Numbered from the stretch's first letter, positions 48,030-59,210 are shown. The stretch: 64,000 nucleotides of DNA from Arcobacter suis CECT 7833 (GCF_003544815.1 NZ_CP032100.1:310001-374000); one strand, 5' to 3'. A program made the numbers and translations. The notes: generated by a model from the letters alone, not told the origin.

Positions 48030-48986
48030 TTGATTAAAATTAAAAATTTAAACAAACATTATGGTGATATTAAAGTTTTAAATGATATTTCTATTGACAT
48101 AAAAAAAGGTGAAATTTTTGCTATTGTTGGACATAGTGGTGCAGGAAAATCCACATTAATGCGTTGTATTAATGGCCTTGAAAATTATACTAATGGCTCA
48201 CTAAAAGTTAATGATAAAGAGATTAAAGATTTACAAAAAAATGAATTAAGAGAATTTAGGAAAAATGTGGGAATGATATTTCAACATTTTTCATTGATTC
48301 AAAGGAAAACAGTATTTGAAAATATTGCTTTGCCAATGCAACTTTGGGGATATAAAAAAGAAGAGATTTTAAAAAAAGTAAATGATTTATTAGTGCTAGT
48401 TGGTTTAGAAAAAAAAATAGATTCTTATCCAAATCAATTAAGTGGAGGACAAAAGCAACGTGTTGCAATTGCTAGAGCTTTAACTTTAGATCCAGATATT
48501 TTACTCTCAGATGAAGCAACATCTGCTCTTGATCCAAATACTACAACATCAATTTTGAATCTATTAAAACAGATAAATGAAAAGCTAAATATAACTATTA
48601 TTTTAGTTACACATGAAATGGAAGTTGTAAAACAAATTGCTCAAAAAGCTCTTTTGTTAGAACATGGAAATATTATTGGTTTTGATACAACAGAAGAGTT
48701 ATTTTTAAAGCCTGATATAAAAATGAAAGAATTTCTAGGTGAAATAGAAGTTGTACCAAATTATGGAGTTAATATAAAAATCTATTTTCCAAAAGATAAT
48801 GCTTTTCAATCTTTTATTACCAAAATGGCTAGGGAACTTGACAAGGATTTTAATATTGTGTGGGGAAAACTTGAAGAGATAAATGGTCATATTATTGGAA
48901 ATATGGTTATAAATATTGAAGAAAAAGATAAAGAGTTAGTTACTAATTATATAAAAGAACATGATATTGTTTGGGAGATATTATAA
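48030..48986 (+). CDS. metN: Methionine ABC transporter ATP-binding protein
   Basis: ATPase of the MetNIQ importer. The 318 residues contain Walker [14 protein letters not shown], signature [15 protein letters not shown] and Walker [14 protein letters not shown]. The C-terminal NIL regulatory domain (about 245-318) binds methionine in family members. The start is TTG with AAGGAT upstream. Its stop overlaps the metI ATG by one base. No SAM or other riboswitch was seen upstream. Confidence 0.93.
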   Translation: MIKIKNLNKHYGDIKVLNDISIDIKKGEIFAIVGHSGAGKSTLMRCINGLENYTNGSLKVNDKEIKDLQKNELREFRKNVGMIFQHFSLIQRKTVFENIALPMQLWGYKKEEILKKVNDLLVLVGLEKKIDSYPNQLSGGQKQRVAIARALTLDPDILLSDEATSALDPNTTTSILNLLKQINEKLNITIILVTHEMEVVKQIAQKALLLEHGNIIGFDTTEELFLKPDIKMKEFLGEIEVVPNYGVNIKIYFPKDNAFQSFITKMARELDKDFNIVWGKLEEINGHIIGNMVINIEEKDKELVTNYIKEHDIVWEIL

Positions 48987-49624
48987 TGACAGATATTTTA
49001 ACTACAGCACTTGGCGAAACTATTTATATGTCATTTGTATCTACATTTTTTGCTGTTATAATTGGTTTCTTTTTAGCAATTATTTTAACACTTACTTCAA
49101 AAGATGGTTTAAGAGAAAACCTAAAAGTATATGCAACTTTAGATGTTGTTATTAATACTTTGCGATCTTTTCCTTTTATTATTTTAATGATAATTTTATT
49201 TCCTGTTACAAAATTTTTAATAGGTAAAAGTATTGGAACAACGGCTGCTATTATTCCTCTTACAATTGGAGCTGCACCATTTATTGCAAGATTAATTGAA
49301 AGTGCATTTAAAGAAGTAGATTTTGGAGTAATTCAAGCTGCAAAATCATTTGGAGCGAGTGATTTTCAAATCATATTTAAAATTATGTTAGTAGAAGCCC
49401 TTCCTTCTATCATCTCAGCAATTACCTTAACTTTGATTACAGTAATTGGATTTTCAGCAATGGCAGGTGCTGTTGGTGGCGGAGGATTGGGTGATGTTGC
49501 CATTAAATATGGTTATTATAGATTCCAAACAGAAACAATGATTTATACAGTATTAATCTTAATTATTTTGGTACAAGCTGTTCAAAGTTTGGGCAATTAT
49601 TTATATAAAATTACAAAAAAATAA
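48986..49624 (+). CDS. metI: Methionine ABC transporter permease
   Basis: 212 residues from the ATG at 48986 that overlaps the metN stop, with GGGAGAT upstream. An in-frame TTG at 48971 is less likely. About five membrane helices are visible. The permease loop that contacts the ATPase is at FGVIQAAKSFGASDFQIIFKI. It belongs with metN and metQ. Confidence 0.93.
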   Translation: MTDILTTALGETIYMSFVSTFFAVIIGFFLAIILTLTSKDGLRENLKVYATLDVVINTLRSFPFIILMIILFPVTKFLIGKSIGTTAAIIPLTIGAAPFIARLIESAFKEVDFGVIQAAKSFGASDFQIIFKIMLVEALPSIISAITLTLITVIGFSAMAGAVGGGGLGDVAIKYGYYRFQTETMIYTVLILIILVQAVQSLGNYLYKITKK

Positions 49625-49634
49625 AGGAAAAATT

Positions 49635-50453
49635 ATGTTAAAAAATATTTTAAAATTTGCACTTGCATGTGTTTTGACACTTGGATTTAGTGCTTGTAAT
49701 GATTCTAAAGAAGTTAAAGAAACAAAAGTTGAGAAAAAAGAGATAGTTATAAAAGTTGGAGCAACTCCAGTTCCCCATGCTGAAATATTAGAAGCTGTTA
49801 AACCTATATTAAAAGCAAAAGGTTATGATTTACAAATTGTAGAGTTTACAGATTATGTAACTCCAAATATTGCTGTAAATGAAGGTGAATTAGATGCAAA
49901 TTTCTTCCAACATTTACCATACTTAGAAGAGTTTAACAAAAACAAAAATACAGAACTAGTAAAAACTGTAAATGTACATTTAGAACCAATGGGATTATAT
50001 TCACATAAAATAAAAGCATTAAGTGAATTAGCAGATGGTGCAACAATTGCAGTTCCAAATGATCCAACAAATGAAAGTAGAGCTTTAGATATTTTAGCTA
50101 AACAAGGTCTTTTAACATTCAAAAATGTTCCATTTAAAACAGTAATTGATATTGTAAATAATCCAAAAAATCTACAAATCAAAGAGTTAGATGCACCTCA
50201 ATTACCAAGAGTTTTAGATGAAGTTGATGCTGCAATTATTAATACAAACTATGCGCTACCTGCAAATTTAAATCCATTATCAGATGCAATAGTTTTAGAA
50301 TCTAAAGACTCTCCTTATTCAAATATTATTGTAGTAAAAAGAGGAAATGAAAATAAAGATTCGATAAAAGCATTAGATGAAGCTATTAATTCAGAAGATA
50401 TTAGAACATTTATTAAAGAAAAATATAAAGGTTCTATAGTAGAAGCTTTTTAA
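49635..50453 (+). CDS. metQ: Methionine-binding lipoprotein MetQ
   Basis: Substrate-binding component of MetNIQ. The 272 residues have a lipoprotein signal (LGFSAC, Cys21) and the NlpA/MetQ blocks VGATPVPHAEILEAVKP, ELDANFFQHLPYLEEFN, VAVPNDPTNESRAL-type segment and AIINTNYALPANLNP. AAAGGAAA precedes the ATG. After the stop, an imperfect hairpin (50471-50494) lacks a T-run. Confidence 0.93.
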   Translation: MLKNILKFALACVLTLGFSACNDSKEVKETKVEKKEIVIKVGATPVPHAEILEAVKPILKAKGYDLQIVEFTDYVTPNIAVNEGELDANFFQHLPYLEEFNKNKNTELVKTVNVHLEPMGLYSHKIKALSELADGATIAVPNDPTNESRALDILAKQGLLTFKNVPFKTVIDIVNNPKNLQIKELDAPQLPRVLDEVDAAIINTNYALPANLNPLSDAIVLESKDSPYSNIIVVKRGNENKDSIKALDEAINSEDIRTFIKEKYKGSIVEAF

Positions 50454-50665
50454 AAATACATAAAAAGCAGGGCAGTATTACATAGATAATATTGCTTATG
50501 CTTATTTTAAATAGGAATAATTACTTACTAATTCTATAAAAAGAATATATCTCAGTATAAAGATTATTAGATTAACTTATCATAGAAGAAAAGAAACTTT
50601 TAGAAGTTAAATACATAATCGTAATTCTTTCTATATTGGATTAAATGAATCCTTTTAATGAAATT

Positions 50666-51363
50666 TTATTTTAAATAATCTGGCTTACTTCCAATTTGAG
50701 GTTTTGAAATTAATGGTTTATCAAAAATACAATGTATTAGCTCTTTGATTTGCTCATCATATTTTGAATCATCTGGCATATATAATGAAATTAGCTGTTG
50801 AAGAAATGAAGGAATACTCGTTTCCGCTGTACCACTTCTCAATATGGGTATATATTTTTTATTATCCGTAATATTTTGCAAATTTCTGCATTTAGTATTG
50901 AGTATTCATATCCTACTCCACCACGTCTTCCTATTGCCTCTGTTTGATAATTTTCAGTAAATATAATAAGTACTTTATCTGATTCTTTTAACGCTGTTTC
51001 CATAAAATACGGAGCATTAGCTCTTGGTCTTAATTCATATCTATCTAATATAGGCTCTATACCATTTTCAGCTAGGTTATTTGCTAAATTTAATACCGAA
51101 TCTTTGTGTTCATCATTATCCCAAGAAACTTCTTGCTTATCTTTATTATGAGTTATTTGAGATAATATATATTTGTTAAATAAATCAATATATAGCTTAT
51201 TAATAAAGTAATAATTTTCATCAGGATGAATAATTAAAAAATCAAAGTCAATAAGAAATCTTTTGATAATCATATATTTTAATTTAAAGGATGATGAGTT
51301 AATTAAAACAGCTTTATTATATGTATTATCAGAAATAAAAGATTTAGAAAATATATTATTCAA
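50666..51363 (-). pseudogene. Broken TIR/SEFIR-domain gene, frameshifted and missing its normal N-terminus
   Basis: Two overlapping minus-strand reading frames make one SEFIR-like domain. The first (50839-51363) holds WDNDEHKDSVLNLAN, GIEPILDRYELRP, YFMETALKESDKVLIIFT and GGVGYEYSILNAEI, then runs into a stop. The second (from about 50881 to 50666) continues with KKYIPILRSG, SIPSFLQQLISLYMPDD and IGSKPDYLK. Adding one A to the AAAA run (plus-strand TTTT 50874-50877) would join them. Residues 1-79 are unlike the usual start, which should read like KVFISYSW before WDND, so a deletion or fusion is likely. SEFIR proteins are known anti-phage effectors. No partner gene is adjacent. Confidence 0.75.
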
Positions 51364-51450
51364 ATAGTATATTATTTATGTATATGATTAAATTTTATAA
51401 TTATTGTATAAAATATAGACTATTTTTGATAAAATATATTCCAATTTTAG

Positions 51451-52818
<1,368 letters not shown>

Positions 52819-52827
52819 TCTTTTTTT

Positions 52828-52853
52828 ACAATACTCTAATTTTAGAGTATTGT
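52828..52853 (+). terminator. Terminator of gdhA
   Basis: A stem of about 10-12 base pairs (ACAATACTCT with AGAGTATTGT) in a T-rich setting, starting 9 bases after the gdhA stop. Confidence 0.75.
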
Positions 52854-52932
52854 ATCTCTTCTTATCTTTCCCTAATAAATATATATAAAAACTTATGTTA
52901 AAATAATTCCTTATTACAATAAAAGGTACAAA

Positions 52933-53718
52933 TTGAAAGTAGGCGTGTTTGATTCTGGGCTTGGCGGATTGACTGTTGTTAGTTCAATTCAAAAAGTGTT
53001 TAAAGGTGCAGAACTTTTTTATATTGCTGATACAGCTTATGCTCCTTATGGGGAGAAAACAGCTGAAGAAATTCTAAATAGATGCGATAATATTACTAGA
53101 TACCTTTTAGAAAAACATGGAATTGAAGCTTTGATTGTTGCTTGTAATACAGCAACTAGTGCTGCAATTAAACATTTAAGAGAAAAATTTCCTTTTTTAA
53201 TAGTAATTGGAACAGAACCTGGAATCAAACCTGCTATTTTAAATACAAAAACTTCGCATGTTGGAGTATTGGCAACACCTGCAACTTTAAAAGGCGATAA
53301 ATATCAACTTTTAGTAAATGAGTTATCAAATATAAAAAAGGTAACCCTTTATGAACAAGCTTGTGTCGGTTTAGTTGAACAAATAGAAAAAGGTGAAATA
53401 AACTCACCAAAAACTTTTGATATGTTAGCAAAATGGTTAGAACCTATGAAAAAAAATGGTGTTGATACTATTGTTTTAGGTTGTACTCACTATCCATTAG
53501 TTGATGAAGTTATAAAAAAAGTTATGGGAAATGATATAACTTTAATAGAAACAGGAAATGCAATTGCTAATAGATTAAAACTTTTAAGTGAAGAAATAGG
53601 GCATATAAACGAAGGAAAACTTGAAATAAGTGTTTGTTTTACGGGTGAAATAAATAAACAGATGATTGAAAAGATTTTAGAAAATAAAAATATAGAAGTT
53701 AGGAAGTGTACAATATGA
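52933..53718 (+). CDS. murI: Glutamate racemase
   Basis: Provides D-glutamate for peptidoglycan. The 261 residues have FDSGLGGLTVVSSI and the two catalytic cysteines: Cys71 in VACNTATSAAI and the second in LGCTHYPLVDE (about 183). The start is TTG with AAAAGGTAC upstream. Its last four bases overlap the dnaX start. Confidence 0.96.
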   Translation: MKVGVFDSGLGGLTVVSSIQKVFKGAELFYIADTAYAPYGEKTAEEILNRCDNITRYLLEKHGIEALIVACNTATSAAIKHLREKFPFLIVIGTEPGIKPAILNTKTSHVGVLATPATLKGDKYQLLVNELSNIKKVTLYEQACVGLVEQIEKGEINSPKTFDMLAKWLEPMKKNGVDTIVLGCTHYPLVDEVIKKVMGNDITLIETGNAIANRLKLLSEEIGHINEGKLEISVCFTGEINKQMIEKILENKNIEVRKCTI

Positions 53719-55709
53719 GTCAAGAAGTTTTAGAAAAAAGAGTTTTAGCATTAAAATATAGACCTCATAGATTTGAAGATTTAGTTGGCCAAAGTACAGT
53801 TTCTCAAACTCTTTCATTAGCTTTGGATTCGGATAGATTATCACATGCTTATTTATTTTCAGGTCTTAGAGGAAGTGGAAAAACTTCAACTGCCAGAATT
53901 ATGGCAAAAGCGCTTTTATGCTCAAATGGACCAACTTCAAAACCTTGTGAAGTTTGTCCAAATTGTGTAAGTTCAAACTCAAATAGACATCTTGATATTA
54001 TTGAGATGGATGCTGCATCAAATCGTGGAATTGATGATATTAAAGATTTGATTGAACATACAAAATATAAACCAAGTAGCGCTAGATTTAAAGTATTTAT
54101 AATCGATGAAGTTCATATGCTTACAACTCAGGCATTTAATGCTTTATTAAAAACTTTAGAAGAACCTCCTGGTTTTGTGAAGTTTATATTAGCTACTACT
54201 GACCCATTAAAATTACCAGCAACAATTCTTAGTAGAACTCAACATTTTAGATTTAATAAAATTGCGACTTCTGATGTAATTCATCATTTAGCTCATATAT
54301 TAAATGAAGAAAATATAAATTATGAAAAAGATGCTTTGGAAATACTTGCAAGAACTGGACAAGGAAGTTTAAGAGATACTTTGACTTTACTTGACCAAGC
54401 TATTATTTTTTCTAAAGGAAGAATAAATACAACAAGTGTTGTTGATATGTTGGGATTAATTGACCCAAAACTTATGGATGATATTTTTTCAATTATTTTA
54501 AATAAAGGTGATATAAATCAAATAATTAAAGACTTAGAAAGTTATGAAGTTTCTCAAATTTGTGATGAAATGACTATTTATTTAAAAGATAAAATGCTCT
54601 CACGTGATACAAAATTTGACTTGCTTTTATTTGATAGATTTTTTAGAATTTTAAGTGATGCAAAACATTTACTTGCAATAAATAGTGATGGTGGTTTTGT
54701 TTTAATTTTAACTTTTATGAAAATGATTGAAGCTACAAATTTAAAAACTATTGATGATATTATAAATCAAGTTGAGAAAATTGAAGTTAGAAAAGAAACT
54801 CCTATTTCTAAAGCTGTTGAAAAAATAGTAGAAAAAGTTGTTGATGTTCCTATTGAAAAAACTGAAGAAAAAGTAATTGAAAGAGTTATTGAGAAAATAG
54901 AAGAGATAAAAGAAGTTTTTGTTGAACCTGAAACAAAAATAGAAGAAGTTACACCTTTTGATGAGGTATTAATCCAAAGTAATACTATTATGGATTTAGG
55001 AATCATTGATGCTATTGAAGTTGTTGATTATTCAACTCCATTTGATGATTTACCAATGACTCCTCCAACTGTTATTGCAAAAGAAATTGAAATTGAAAAA
55101 CCAAGAGAGATTGCAATTGAGCCAATTATTGAACATCAAGTTCAAGCAAATATTTTTGAAGAGATAGAAATCGTTCCTATTGAAGAAGTATTTGAAGAGG
55201 AAGATGATATTCAAAATGAGTTATATGAAAAATTAACTGCAAAAGTTTATGATAGAGACCCTGATTTAGGTGAATGTTTTGAAAAAAACTTTATATTTAG
55301 TGGTTTTGAAAATAATAAACTATACATAACTTCTTATGCTCAAGATGAAGATAGAAAGTTTTTATATAAACATTTTGGAATAATAAAAACTTTTGCTCAA
55401 GATATTTTTGGAAATGATGTTGAGTTAGATTTCAAAAAGGAAGAACCCTCCGTACTAGAGAATCAAAAAGTAGAGATTGAAACTCAAGAAAAAGAAGAGG
55501 CATTTCAAGAAGAGATTTCAAATGATACAGGTTCAATGCTCGAAGAGATTGAAATGGGTTCAGGTTGTGTGGCTGATATGCATAAAAGTGCAGTTACTCA
55601 ACCATCACAACAAGAGTTACAGTTGAATGATATTTTAAATTCAAAAATGCTTGATAAAGCGAAAGAGCTTTTTGATATAAAAAAGATTACAGTAAAAGCA
55701 AGAAGTTAA
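53715..55709 (+). CDS. dnaX: DNA polymerase III gamma/tau subunit
   Basis: Clamp-loader ATPase. The 664 residues begin at ATG 53715 (overlapping the murI stop as ATGA; a GTG three codons earlier is also in frame). AAA+ features are GLRGSGKTSTARIMAKAL, zinc-binding CEVCPNCV, Walker B DEVHMLTTQAFNALLKTLEEPP and sensor SRTQHFRFNK. Residues about 360-420 are a Val/Glu/Lys/Ile-rich repeat stretch, probably extended. The C-terminal domain (about 500-660) is diverged. No programmed frameshift site was identified. Confidence 0.94.
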   Translation: MSQEVLEKRVLALKYRPHRFEDLVGQSTVSQTLSLALDSDRLSHAYLFSGLRGSGKTSTARIMAKALLCSNGPTSKPCEVCPNCVSSNSNRHLDIIEMDAASNRGIDDIKDLIEHTKYKPSSARFKVFIIDEVHMLTTQAFNALLKTLEEPPGFVKFILATTDPLKLPATILSRTQHFRFNKIATSDVIHHLAHILNEENINYEKDALEILARTGQGSLRDTLTLLDQAIIFSKGRINTTSVVDMLGLIDPKLMDDIFSIILNKGDINQIIKDLESYEVSQICDEMTIYLKDKMLSRDTKFDLLLFDRFFRILSDAKHLLAINSDGGFVLILTFMKMIEATNLKTIDDIINQVEKIEVRKETPISKAVEKIVEKVVDVPIEKTEEKVIERVIEKIEEIKEVFVEPETKIEEVTPFDEVLIQSNTIMDLGIIDAIEVVDYSTPFDDLPMTPPTVIAKEIEIEKPREIAIEPIIEHQVQANIFEEIEIVPIEEVFEEEDDIQNELYEKLTAKVYDRDPDLGECFEKNFIFSGFENNKLYITSYAQDEDRKFLYKHFGIIKTFAQDIFGNDVELDFKKEEPSVLENQKVEIETQEKEEAFQEEISNDTGSMLEEIEMGSGCVADMHKSAVTQPSQQELQLNDILNSKMLDKAKELFDIKKITVKARS

Positions 55710-55774
55710 AATATTAACTTTTTATTAATATAAAATAGATAGACTATAAATTAGCTTTAAAAAAGGAAAAATAG

Positions 55775-56614
55775 ATGAATAAATTCTCAAAAATATTATC
55801 AATAAGTATTTTATTATCAAGTGCATTATATGCAACATCTAGTGATGAAAATGTTATTAACTTTGAGCAAAAAAGAATATCACAAAATCCAAATGTAAAA
55901 ATTAAAAATATAAAAATAAGTACAAAAAAAGAGTTACCTTTAAAAGGTTGGAATGGTTATATCTTAGATGTTGAAGCAACAGTTCAAGGCAAAGATATAA
56001 ATGCAAAAGATATTCTTTTCTCTGATGGAAAATATATATCTTTAGAATTAATTGATTCAGAAACTGGTAAATCTTTAAAAGATTTAGTAACTCCAAATTT
56101 AACTGATAATTATCATGATAAATCAAAACTAATTGCAGGTAATCATAATGCAAAAGATAAAATAGTAATTTTTTCTGATCCATTATGTCCATTTTGTAAA
56201 GATTATGTACCAGATGTTATAAAATATGTAAATAAAAATAGTAATAATATTGCTTTATATTATTATCATTTTCCATTAATGGCACTTCATCCAGCAGCAG
56301 CACCTTTATCAAAATTGATTGAAATTGCAAAAGAAAAAGGTATAAAAGATGTTGAAGTAAAAGTTTATGAAACAGATTGGGAAAAATATTTTGATGTTAA
56401 ATCTGTAGATGAAACTAAAATTTTAGAAGCATTTAACAAAGAGTTTAATACAAGCATAAAATTAGAAGAGATTTCTTCTTCTGCTATAAATGCAGTTCTT
56501 GAAAAAGATATTTCAATGGGTGAAGAAGTTATGGTTTCTGGAACTCCTACAATATTTGTAAATAAAGTAAAAGATTCTACAAAACTTAAATATGAAACAT
56601 TAGGTAAAAAATAA
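55775..56614 (+). CDS. DsbC/DsbG-like periplasmic thiol:disulfide protein
   Basis: 279 residues with a signal peptide (about 1-20, ILSISILLSSALYA). A thioredoxin-fold domain occupies about 125-279 with Cys138 and Cys141 in DPLCPFCKDYV and the cis-proline loop GTPTIFVN. An N-terminal 100-residue region could act as a dimerisation domain. The motif CPFC is not the CPHC of DsbA or the CGYC of E. coli DsbC, so oxidase, reductase or isomerase activity is open. It follows dnaX by 65 bases with a possible own promoter. Confidence 0.82.
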   Translation: MNKFSKILSISILLSSALYATSSDENVINFEQKRISQNPNVKIKNIKISTKKELPLKGWNGYILDVEATVQGKDINAKDILFSDGKYISLELIDSETGKSLKDLVTPNLTDNYHDKSKLIAGNHNAKDKIVIFSDPLCPFCKDYVPDVIKYVNKNSNNIALYYYHFPLMALHPAAAPLSKLIEIAKEKGIKDVEVKVYETDWEKYFDVKSVDETKILEAFNKEFNTSIKLEEISSSAINAVLEKDISMGEEVMVSGTPTIFVNKVKDSTKLKYETLGKK

Positions 56615-56632
56615 ATTTATTAAGAAGGTAAT

Positions 56633-57571
56633 ATGGAAAAATTAGTAATAGCAACAAGAAGAAGTCAATTAGCTCTTTGGCAAAGTGAATATGTAAAAGC
56701 AAAACTTCAAGAACACTATCCAAATATGCAAATTGAACTTCAAGAATTTGTAACAAAAGGTGATAAGATTTTAGATGTTCCACTAGCAAAAATTGGAGGG
56801 AAAGGTCTTTTTACAAAAGAACTTGAAGTTGCAATGCTTGAAGGAACTGCGCATTTAGCTGTTCACTCTTTAAAAGATGTACCAACTCAATTTGAAGATG
56901 GTTTACAACTTGCTGCTGTTACTAAAAGATTTGACCCAAGAGATGCACTTTTAAGTAATAAATATTCTTCAATAGATGAATTACCAATTGGTGCAATTGT
57001 TGGAACTACAAGTTTAAGACGAAGAATGGCTATAAAAATGCTAAGACCAGATATTGTTTTAAAAGATTTACGAGGGAATATCAATACTAGAATTGCTAAG
57101 TTAAATGCTGGTGAATATGATGCTATTATTTTAGCAGCTACTGGAATTCAAAAATTACAAATTGAAAATGAAGTTAAGTATTTTAATCCAATTTCAACAG
57201 ATGTAATGATTCCATCAATGGGACAAGCAACACTTGGAATTGAAACAACAAATGACCCAAAAGTTTTAGAAATAGTAAAAGTTTTAAATGATAAAGATGC
57301 ACATATAGAATCAACAATTGAACGAAGTTTTGTGGATACTTTACAAGGTGGTTGCCAAGTTCCGATTGGTGTAAAAGCAACAATTATTGATGAAAATTCA
57401 ATCAGAGTTCAAGCTATTGTTGGACTTCCTGATGGAACTGAATATATTAGTGAAGATATAACAGCTAGTATAAAAGATTATGAAAAAGTTGGTCAGAAAT
57501 TAGCTCAAAATTTTATTGACCAAGGTGCAAAAGAGTTGTTAGATAGAGCAGAGAAATTAGCTTTTAAATAA
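56633..57571 (+). CDS. hemC: Hydroxymethylbilane synthase (porphobilinogen deaminase)
   Basis: Polymerises four porphobilinogens in heme synthesis. The 312 residues include ATRRSQLALWQSEYVK, TKGDKILDVPLAKIGGKGLFTKELE-type blocks, HSLKDVPTQ, GTTSLRRRMAIK and the dipyrromethane-carrying cysteine in FVDTLQGGCQVPIG. AGAAGGTAAT precedes the ATG. It is followed 18 bases later by the isochorismatase-family gene. Confidence 0.97.
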   Translation: MEKLVIATRRSQLALWQSEYVKAKLQEHYPNMQIELQEFVTKGDKILDVPLAKIGGKGLFTKELEVAMLEGTAHLAVHSLKDVPTQFEDGLQLAAVTKRFDPRDALLSNKYSSIDELPIGAIVGTTSLRRRMAIKMLRPDIVLKDLRGNINTRIAKLNAGEYDAIILAATGIQKLQIENEVKYFNPISTDVMIPSMGQATLGIETTNDPKVLEIVKVLNDKDAHIESTIERSFVDTLQGGCQVPIGVKATIIDENSIRVQAIVGLPDGTEYISEDITASIKDYEKVGQKLAQNFIDQGAKELLDRAEKLAFK

Positions 57572-57589
57572 ATCCCAAGGAGAGATAAA

Positions 57590-58132
57590 ATGAGAATAAA
57601 TGTAGAAGACGCACTTTTTTGTTTAGTGGATGTTCAAGAAAAGTTATATCCACATGTTGTAAATAAAGATGAAATTGAGAAAAATTTAATCACATTAGTA
57701 AAAGGATTAAAAGTTCTTGGAGTTCCTTTTGTTGTGAATGAACAATATAAAAAAGGAATAGGGGAAACAATTCCTTCTTTAAAAGAATTAGTTGAAGAGT
57801 ATCCTCATTTTGAGAAAACAACTTTTTCTTGTTATAAAAATGAAGAAACAATTGATGCTATAAATGCTACAGATAAAAGAGTTATAATAGTTGCAGGAAT
57901 TGAAACACATGTTTGTGTTTTACAAACTTGTATAGATTTACTTGAAGGTGGATTTGAAGTTGTTTTAGTTACTGATTGTTGTACTTCAAGAAAACAAAAA
58001 GATACAGATATGGCAATAACAAGATTGCTTCAAGCAGGAGTAATTCCTACAACTTATGAATCTTTACTTTTTGAATTAACAGTAAATGCAAAAAATCCAG
58101 TTTTTAAAGAGATTTCAGGTTTAGTAAAATAA
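57590..58132 (+). CDS. Isochorismatase-family cysteine hydrolase
   Basis: 180 residues, probable amidohydrolase or nicotinamidase-like. Triad candidates are Asp14 (CLVDVQEKL), Lys76 (HFEKTTFSC) and Cys109 (GIETHVCVLQT). VTDCCTSRKQKDTDMAITRL and AGVIPTTYESLLFELT match the YcaC/hydrolase branch rather than EntB isochorismatase. The substrate is unknown. AAGGAGAG precedes the ATG. The last codons form one arm of a terminator palindrome with the convergent GGDEF gene. Confidence 0.85.
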   Translation: MRINVEDALFCLVDVQEKLYPHVVNKDEIEKNLITLVKGLKVLGVPFVVNEQYKKGIGETIPSLKELVEEYPHFEKTTFSCYKNEETIDAINATDKRVIIVAGIETHVCVLQTCIDLLEGGFEVVLVTDCCTSRKQKDTDMAITRLLQAGVIPTTYESLLFELTVNAKNPVFKEISGLVK

Positions 58133-58152
58133 GAATTTTTTCTTATTTTACT
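58123..58152. terminator. Terminator palindrome built from both genes' last codons
   Basis: A perfect 13-base-pair stem (58123-58135 with 58140-58152, TTTT loop). Each arm encodes the last Val-Lys-stop of one of the two converging genes. Confidence 0.8.
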
Positions 58153-59147
58153 ATTGTATTTTTACCACTTTTTTTAGCTTCATACATTTTTTTATCAGCC
58201 AAGCTTAGAATCTCATCATAAGAAGCATATTTTTTATCAAACTCTACAATTCCAATACTAAGAGTGATCTCTCCAAATCTTGTAGCTAAGAATTTTTCTG
58301 AAGTTACGCTCATGATTCTATTCATATGTTCATTTGCATATTGAAGAGAGTTATCGATGCTAATTATACAAAACTCTTCGCCACCGAGTCTAAATACATA
58401 ATCCAAACCTTTTCTTGTATTATCTAATAATATTTCTGCAAAATATTTTAGTACAACATCTCCACCTTCATGACCAAATCGGTCATTTATACTTTTGAAG
58501 TTGTCTATATCAATATATGCTAAAGTTGCTTGAGTAGAACCTCTATTTACTTGTGCAAAAACATCAGAACAAACTTTTCCAAAATATCTTCTATTAAACA
58601 AAGAAGTTAAAGTATCAGTAATAGTTAATTCTTGAAGTTGATTTCTAATTATTTGATTTTCTTTTTCTAACTCGATTCTTCGCATTTCTCTTTCAATCTT
58701 TCTTGAGTAGATTAATGCAATATCATTTATTTCTTCCGGTAATTCTCTAACTAATTTAGAATAAATAGCTATATGTCCTACACAACTACCTTTCCCATCA
58801 GTTATGGGAATTCCATAAAAACTTTCAAATTTTTCTTCTATTAAATCTAAAAAATTATATTTTACATGTTCATTTATTTTTATAATTTTATTATCAAAAA
58901 CAAATTTCCCTGGAATTCCATTTAAATCTATAATATTTGGAACTTTGTCATTTGTAGAATATAAAATTTTTACTTTTGTTGTAGGATTGAAATCTATTGC
59001 TTTTGTAATATAAACTAAATCAGCTTGAAATAATTTTTTAATTTCAATTGCTGTATGTTCTATAAATTCATCACCTGTATGGTAAGAAGTTATTTCAAGT
59101 ATCGATTTTAGAGCTTCATATGGATTAAATTTAAATGAATGATCCAT
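58143..59147 (-). CDS. GAF-GGDEF diguanylate cyclase
   Basis: 334 residues, soluble. An N-terminal GAF-like sensor domain (about 20-150; FYGIPITDGKGSCVGHIAIYS) is followed by a helical linker (about 150-175) and a GGDEF domain (about 178-334). The latter has DTLTSLFNRRYF, DIDNFKSINDRFGHEGGD and an intact GGEEF (255-259), so c-di-GMP synthesis is expected. The RxxD inhibitory site is not present at the usual position. The ligand of the GAF domain is unknown. Confidence 0.9.
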   Translation of the reverse strand: MDHSFKFNPYEALKSILEITSYHTGDEFIEHTAIEIKKLFQADLVYITKAIDFNPTTKVKILYSTNDKVPNIIDLNGIPGKFVFDNKIIKINEHVKYNFLDLIEEKFESFYGIPITDGKGSCVGHIAIYSKLVRELPEEINDIALIYSRKIEREMRRIELEKENQIIRNQLQELTITDTLTSLFNRRYFGKVCSDVFAQVNRGSTQATLAYIDIDNFKSINDRFGHEGGDVVLKYFAEILLDNTRKGLDYVFRLGGEEFCIISIDNSLQYANEHMNRIMSVTSEKFLATRFGEITLSIGIVEFDKKYASYDEILSLADKKMYEAKKSGKNTIVK

Positions 59148-59210
59148 TATTACTTATCTCCTAAATTTTATTGCCAATATGGTAACATAATATTAATAAT
59201 TAAAGGATAA

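Noticed and set aside
48961-49155. 64-codon plus-strand ORF at the start of metI
   Set aside because: Out of frame with metI, aromatic- and Cys-rich nonsense composition, while metI is strongly supported.
50471-50494. Hairpin after metQ as a terminator
   Set aside because: The 8-base-pair stem with one G-U pair has no T-run after it; kept only as a note in the metQ entry.
53690-53720. Fusion of murI and dnaX
   Set aside because: The ATGA overlap is in a different frame with both proteins complete; this is ordinary translational coupling.
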